The position numbers were made by a program, and so were the translations under genes. From Pannonibacter phragmitetus DSM 14782 (GTDB lineage Bacteria > Pseudomonadota > Alphaproteobacteria > Rhizobiales > Stappiaceae), in the NCBI RefSeq assembly GCF_000382365.1, contig NZ_KB908223.1:1-64000 (forward strand): a DNA stretch of 64,000 nucleotides, in the 5' to 3' direction. Shown here piece after piece: positions 62,583-64,000 of the stretch (positions are counted from its first letter, which is position 1; each line of letters begins with the position of its first letter). The notes beneath the pieces were generated by a model. That model did no database searches, was not told the origin of the DNA, and saw only the letters and a program-made list of their open reading frames with translations.

Positions 62583-64000
62583 GCGGTGACAGCAAACCCG
62601 CCCGCCGCCTGCGCTCGCAGGACTGGTTCGACAATCCGGACCATCTGGACCTGACGGCGCTCTATCTGGAACGTTTCATGAATTATGGAACGACGCCGGA
62701 AGAACTGCGCTCGGGCAAGCCCATCATCGGCATTGCCCAGTCCGGCAGCGATCTCAACCCCTGCAACCGGCATCACATGGATCTGGCCAAGCGCGTGCGC
62801 GACGGCATCCGGGATGCTGGCGGCATTCCCATCGAGTTTCCGACCCATCCGCTGTTCGAGAACTGCAAGCGCCCGACGGCGGCGCTGGACCGGAACCTCG
62901 CCTATCTCGGTCTGGTGGAAATCCTCTATGGCTATCCGCTGGATGGGGTGGTGCTGACCACCGGCTGCGACAAGACCACACCCTCGGCCCTGATGGCCGC
63001 GTCCACCGTGGATATTCCCGCGATTGTCCTGTCCGGCGGGCCGATGCTGGATGGCTGGCATGACGGGGAGCTGGCGGGCTCGGGCACCGTCATCTGGCGC
63101 TCGCGCCGCAAATATGGCGCGGGCGAAATCACCCGCGAGCAGTTCCTGGAAGCGGCTCTGAGCAGCGCGCCTTCCATCGGCCATTGCAACACCATGGGCA
63201 CGGCGCTGACCATGAATTCCATGGCCGAAGCGCTCGGCATGTCGCTGACCGGCTGCGCCGCCATTCCCGCCGCCTACCGGGAGCGCGGCCAGATGGCTTA
63301 CCGCACCGGACGGCGGGCGGTGGAACTGGTGCTGGAGGACATGCGCCCCTCGAAGATCCTGACGCGGGAGGCCTTCCTAAACGCTGTGCGGGTGAACTCC
63401 GCCCTTGGCGGCTCCACCAATGCCCAGCCGCATCTGATGGCCATGGCCAAGCATGCGGGCGTTGACCTCAGGCCCGAGGACTGGCAGCTGCACGGCTATG
63501 ACATTCCGCTTCTGGCCAATGTGCAGCCGGCCGGCGCCTATCTCGGCGAGCGCTTCCACCGGGCGGGCGGTGTTCCGGCCATCATGTGGGAGCTGATGCA
63601 GGCGGGCAAGCTCGACACCGGCTGCCTGACCGTCACGGGCCGCAGCATGGGCGAAAACCTTGACGGCTGCGAGGCCACCGACCGCGAGGTCATCCGCCCC
63701 TACGCCGCCCCGATGAAGGAGCGCGCCGGGTTCCTCGTGCTGAAGGGCAATCTCTTCGACTTCGCCATCATGAAGATGAGCGTCGTCTCGGAAGATTTCC
63801 GCAAACGCTATCTGAGCGAACCGGGCCGCGAAGGCATCTATGAGGGCAAGGCCGTGGTCTTCGACGGTTCGGAGGATTACCACGCCCGTATCAACGATCC
63901 CGCGCTCGGCATCGACGAGCGCACCATTCTGGCCATCCGGGGCGCAGGCCCGCTGGGCTGGCCGGGCTCGGCGGAAGTGGTCAACATGCAGCCGCCCGAT
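62579..64000 (+). CDS. IlvD/Edd-family sugar-acid dehydratase, 5' part (cut by window end)
   Basis: 474 residues are visible ([20 protein letters not shown] onward), and the frame is open to the last base; family members are about 580-600 residues. The Fe-S cysteines appear in [18 protein letters not shown] and [24 protein letters not shown] and [10 protein letters not shown] are standard family blocks. The RSQ-W start resembles the arabonate/xylonate dehydratase side rather than the biosynthetic IlvD. It should remove water from an aldonate to give a 2-keto-3-deoxy acid. It is coupled to denD by a four-base overlap. Confidence 0.9.
   Translation, partial: MSGDSKPARRLRSQDWFDNPDHLDLTALYLERFMNYGTTPEELRSGKPIIGIAQSGSDLNPCNRHHMDLAKRVRDGIRDAGGIPIEFPTHPLFENCKRPTAALDRNLAYLGLVEILYGYPLDGVVLTTGCDKTTPSALMAASTVDIPAIVLSGGPMLDGWHDGELAGSGTVIWRSRRKYGAGEITREQFLEAALSSAPSIGHCNTMGTALTMNSMAEALGMSLTGCAAIPAAYRERGQMAYRTGRRAVELVLEDMRPSKILTREAFLNAVRVNSALGGSTNAQPHLMAMAKHAGVDLRPEDWQLHGYDIPLLANVQPAGAYLGERFHRAGGVPAIMWELMQAGKLDTGCLTVTGRSMGENLDGCEATDREVIRPYAAPMKERAGFLVLKGNLFDFAIMKMSVVSEDFRKRYLSEPGREGIYEGKAVVFDGSEDYHARINDPALGIDERTILAIRGAGPLGWPGSAEVVNMQPPD

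Overview
The window is GC-rich, gene-dense chromosomal DNA with the character of a free-living alphaproteobacterium. The evidence is three kinds of palindromic intergenic repeat resembling the RIME-type elements of rhizobia, a cspA gene followed by small charged proteins, and many TRAP and ABC transporters for organic acids, amides and peptides paired with LysR, IclR and GntR regulators. I would place it in Hyphomicrobiales/Rhizobiales, perhaps a Stappia- or Pannonibacter-like genus; the genus is a guess. No rRNA, complete tRNA, CRISPR array or phage was seen.

Layout. 1-280 is the right end of an IS3-family element. 1.1-6.4 kb holds a flavin monooxygenase, a butanediol-type dehydrogenase and an AcoR-like sigma-54 activator, with a near-perfect -24/-12 promoter and TGTGGC/GCCACA palindromes between them. 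6.6-7.9 kb is a cold-shock locus. 8-10.5 kb holds two divergent membrane GGDEF proteins. 11-13.8 kb holds a chemoreceptor and a solute-binding protein. 14.4-18.3 kb is a large autotransporter. 18.9-20.1 kb is an AT-richer gene for a ClpP-like/SH3/SPOR protein. 20.2-25.4 kb is a Ugp-like ABC importer with a phosphodiesterase. 25.8-30.7 kb is a three-gene operon of caspase-like protease, CHASE2-adenylate cyclase and FecR-like secreted protein.

30.7-41 kb is a peptide/amide utilisation operon (MlrC-type metallopeptidase, oligopeptide ABC transporter, two M20 hydrolases) with a divergent IclR regulator. 41-50.7 kb is an amide/organic-acid operon (LysR, TRAP transporter, DUF2848, two amidases, a DUF1445 hydro-lyase and a second LysR). 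50.9-54.3 kb holds a serine hydrolase, a LysR regulator and an EamA exporter. 54.5-64 kb is a sugar-acid locus (TRAP transporter, FAH-family enzyme, GntR, GlcD-like oxidase, D-erythronate dehydrogenase-like DenD, and an IlvD/Edd dehydratase cut by the window end).

The best candidates for undescribed biology are the caspase/CHASE2-cyclase/FecR-like operon, the ClpP-like/SH3/SPOR protein, and a 149-bp element bounded by 36-bp inverted repeats at 58953-59101. All functional statements rest on motif recognition by eye; no database search was run.
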